Shown here: piece after piece, positions 36,255 to 37,712 of the stretch | How positions within the stretch are numbered: the first letter of the stretch is position 1 | Layout of the letters: every line of letters begins with the position of its first letter | Assembly (NCBI GenBank): GCA_016718845.1 | Contig: JADKCK010000074.1 | Location: 1-37,712 of the forward strand | DNA: 37,712 nt | DNA from: Sphingobacteriales bacterium | GTDB taxonomy: Bacteria; Bacteroidota; Bacteroidia; Chitinophagales; UBA2359 | Direction: 5' to 3' | The notes under the pieces: model-generated | Databases searched by the model: none | The model's input: only the letters and a program-made list of their open reading frames with translations | What the model was told of the DNA's origin: nothing | Made by a program: the position numbers and the translations under genes

Positions 36255-36817
36255 TCAAAATTGTTCTTCGTTTTGTCCACCAATATTATGTTTAATTTTC
36301 TGTCCCATACCATTCGTCACATAGCCAGCAACACTTTCTTCTTTTTGTTGCCCATTAGATAAATAGTGAATAGTTATTGAGCAGTCACCAGTTATGGCAA
36401 CCCAAACGGTTTCACACTGACCTATTTCCAATTTGCCAATTTGCCCACCACCACAACCAACGATGTTTATGTTTGTCAAAGTTATCTGTGTCGAGTTTGT
36501 GAAAGTAATTCTCATTGTGTTAAGCAGAATAATAGCAACCCAACAATAAAAAAGCATTATAGGAATGTTAAGCAACATAAGTCCACAGGTCGTAAGTAGT
36601 TTTTTTCTGTTGTCTTTGTCCTTGTTAGCTTTAAATAAAATAAAATTAAAATTAAAATTACAATATTTATCAGTCCTGTCAATGCAATAAAACCATAACC
36701 AACAAAAAGTAATTCAAAAGAAGATGTCATGAAGTAAAGCCCGAAAATAACTGTTCCAAGCAAGAATGAAATTAATGCTACTTGTCGACCGAGTTTTATA
36801 TATTGTTCTGTTGCCAT
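36255..36817 (-). pseudogene. Small membrane protein gene, frameshifted into two overlapping frames
   Basis: The first part (36817-36557) reads MATEQYIKLGRQVALISFLL with three hydrophobic segments. The second (36578-36255) starts inside another helix, MLLNIPIMLFYCWVAIILLN, and continues RITFTNSTQITLTNINIVGC to GYVTNGMGQKIKHNIGG. Around 36634 the first frame changes to FKANKDKDNRKKLLTTCGLM, which joins the two parts into one protein of about 187 residues. A single-base indel in the T/A run is therefore likely. Function unknown. Its own attC-like element follows its 3' end. Confidence 0.72.
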
Positions 36818-36823
36818 ACGTTT

Positions 36824-36968
36824 GGTGCTAACCTTTTAGAGTTTGGTGGTGTAGTGCGGTAATTAAAAGCACAAATATTGATGTCGAGAATCTATGTTTG
36901 ATTGAAGCACAGAACCGCCACTTTTGCCACCACGAAGTAGCAGCGAAGCTAAACCGATATTATAGGGC
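36824..36968 (-). other. attC-like recombination element, copy 2 (candidate)
   Basis: Plus strand: TGCTAACC (36826-36833) at one end and ATTATAGGGC (36959-36968) at the other. Internally GGTGGTGTAGTGCGGT (36845-36860) pairs with ACCGCCACTTTTGCCACC (36914-36931), with one extra unpaired C and a short mismatch. Bulged arms are a hallmark of attC sites. The outer end overlaps the stop codon of the 36960-37634 gene, as is common in cassettes. Shares the 81-bp core (36873-36953) with copy 1. Confidence 0.52.
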
Positions 36969-37634
36969 GTTCTCCTCATTCGTCTCATAGATTTCTCTTA
37001 CTTGGTCTGCCCAAACTGCAACATAATTGTCTGCCCAATTTTCTCTTTTTTGTTCAGTCGCCTTGCTCCAAAATCGTTTATAAAAACTGTCAATTGAGTG
37101 TCCAATTTCGTGAAGCAATAAGCTTTCCAAGTAATATTGTTTTATCTTTTCTTCTGTCCACTTTAAATACCAACCATCTTGGTCTTCTTTCAATTCCGTC
37201 GTGAAGTCTTTGTAATAATTTAGAATTCTTTTTAACGGTTTTTGTTTTCCTAATCTCATTTTGTTGTCTGTTGGGAATGGATTAAGTACAATCAAGTAAA
37301 CTCCGCTTCCGCAAATAAAGCAACCTTGAAAAGTTTTTCCGTCTAAATAATCCGTCTTTTTAATTTTTTGAAACCAAACGTGCGTTAAATGGTCGGTGTG
37401 GTCTTTGGGAAGCCGTCCAAAAGTTTCTTTTACTTCGTCCACTGTCACAGGAAAATAAAAGTCACGTGAAGGATTGTCAACAACAAAAATTGGCATTTCT
37501 TGTCCTTTGTCTGGGGCAGTCAAGCTGTGTTGTCTATTAAAAATATTGTCCGCAAGTTTGGGTCTTTGTCTTCCACCCATTACGTCCCCGAATTTTCGGT
37601 TTTTTTTCCAAGCTGTATGTTTTCTTGTCTGCAT
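36960..37634 (-). CDS. Hypothetical protein with HExxH metalloprotease motif
   Basis: About 224 residues from the Met at 37634 (MQTRKHTAWKKNRKFGDVMG). The frame extends to 37703 but the extra part is unlikely. It has LLLHEIGHSIDSFYKRFWSK, an HExxH motif of zinc metalloproteases, with WADNYVAVWADQ downstream where a third ligand could lie. No signal peptide is present. The family is not recognised. Its stop codon sits inside the cassette-type element at 36824-36968, and it has the same orientation as the other small genes, consistent with a single-gene cassette. Confidence 0.72.
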   Translation of the reverse strand: MQTRKHTAWKKNRKFGDVMGGRQRPKLADNIFNRQHSLTAPDKGQEMPIFVVDNPSRDFYFPVTVDEVKETFGRLPKDHTDHLTHVWFQKIKKTDYLDGKTFQGCFICGSGVYLIVLNPFPTDNKMRLGKQKPLKRILNYYKDFTTELKEDQDGWYLKWTEEKIKQYYLESLLLHEIGHSIDSFYKRFWSKATEQKRENWADNYVAVWADQVREIYETNEENAL

Positions 37635-37712
37635 GGTGTCGTTTTTTAAAATGCCATATGATTTTTTTTTCAGCTTGGCGAAGGTGGAGTTTAGAAAGTA
37701 CAAAAGTTCAGC

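Overview
The window looks like chromosomal DNA from an environmental Bacteroidota bacterium, probably in the Saprospiria/Chitinophagia/Cytophagia range. Four secreted proteins carry type IX secretion (T9SS) C-terminal sorting domains. Several genes sit behind Bacteroidota-type promoters with a -7 box of the form TAnnTTTG, and the DNA is AT-rich with few Shine-Dalgarno sequences.

Layout. (1) 1-1107, minus: a HEAT-repeat plus N4/N6 DNA methyltransferase gene, broken by frameshifts and running off the left edge. (2) 1257-3771, minus: an LptF/LptG-type permease, tRNA-Arg(ACG) with its own terminator, and a ComF-family phosphoribosyltransferase. (3) 3840-5100: non-coding, with a perfect palindrome, a promoter-like box, a long hairpin and eight tandem copies of a ~95-bp hairpin repeat. 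(4) 5114-7474: a secreted PQQ sugar-dehydrogenase-like protein (minus) and a small lipoprotein (plus). (5) 8039-18174, plus: a ~10-kb giant surface protein gene interrupted by two in-frame stops and one frameshift, followed by a duplicate of its own 3' end and terminator. (6) 18800-21982, minus: CCA-adding enzyme, a YbhN/LPG-synthase-like membrane protein and a NifU-like Fe-S protein. (7) 22057-25526, minus: four tandem copies of an Rpn-family PD-(D/E)XK nuclease gene. (8) 25663-29047, minus: a GT4 glycosyltransferase and a glycogen-debranching-type glucosidase, a likely glycogen pair. (9) 29676-32552, plus: a T9SS type-B protein and an Omp28-like T9SS type-A protein, converging on a metallopeptidase-like gene (32653-33369, minus) through a bidirectional terminator. 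(10) 33370-35738: minisatellites, an IS4-family transposase remnant and a terpenoid-cyclase-fold protein. (11) 35787-37634, minus: small genes in one orientation, two of them followed by an imperfectly palindromic element with a shared 81-bp core. This has the organisation of an integron-type gene-cassette array.

The most interesting items are the cassette-like array at the right end, whose integrase is not in view; the tandem Rpn array, whose copies differ mainly at the C-terminus; the interrupted giant adhesin with its duplicated tail and terminator; and the promoter/hairpin/95-bp repeat region. Many genes carry single-base indels, often in homopolymers, so assembly error must be excluded before calling them pseudogenes. 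Identifications come from reading motifs and translations; no database search was run.
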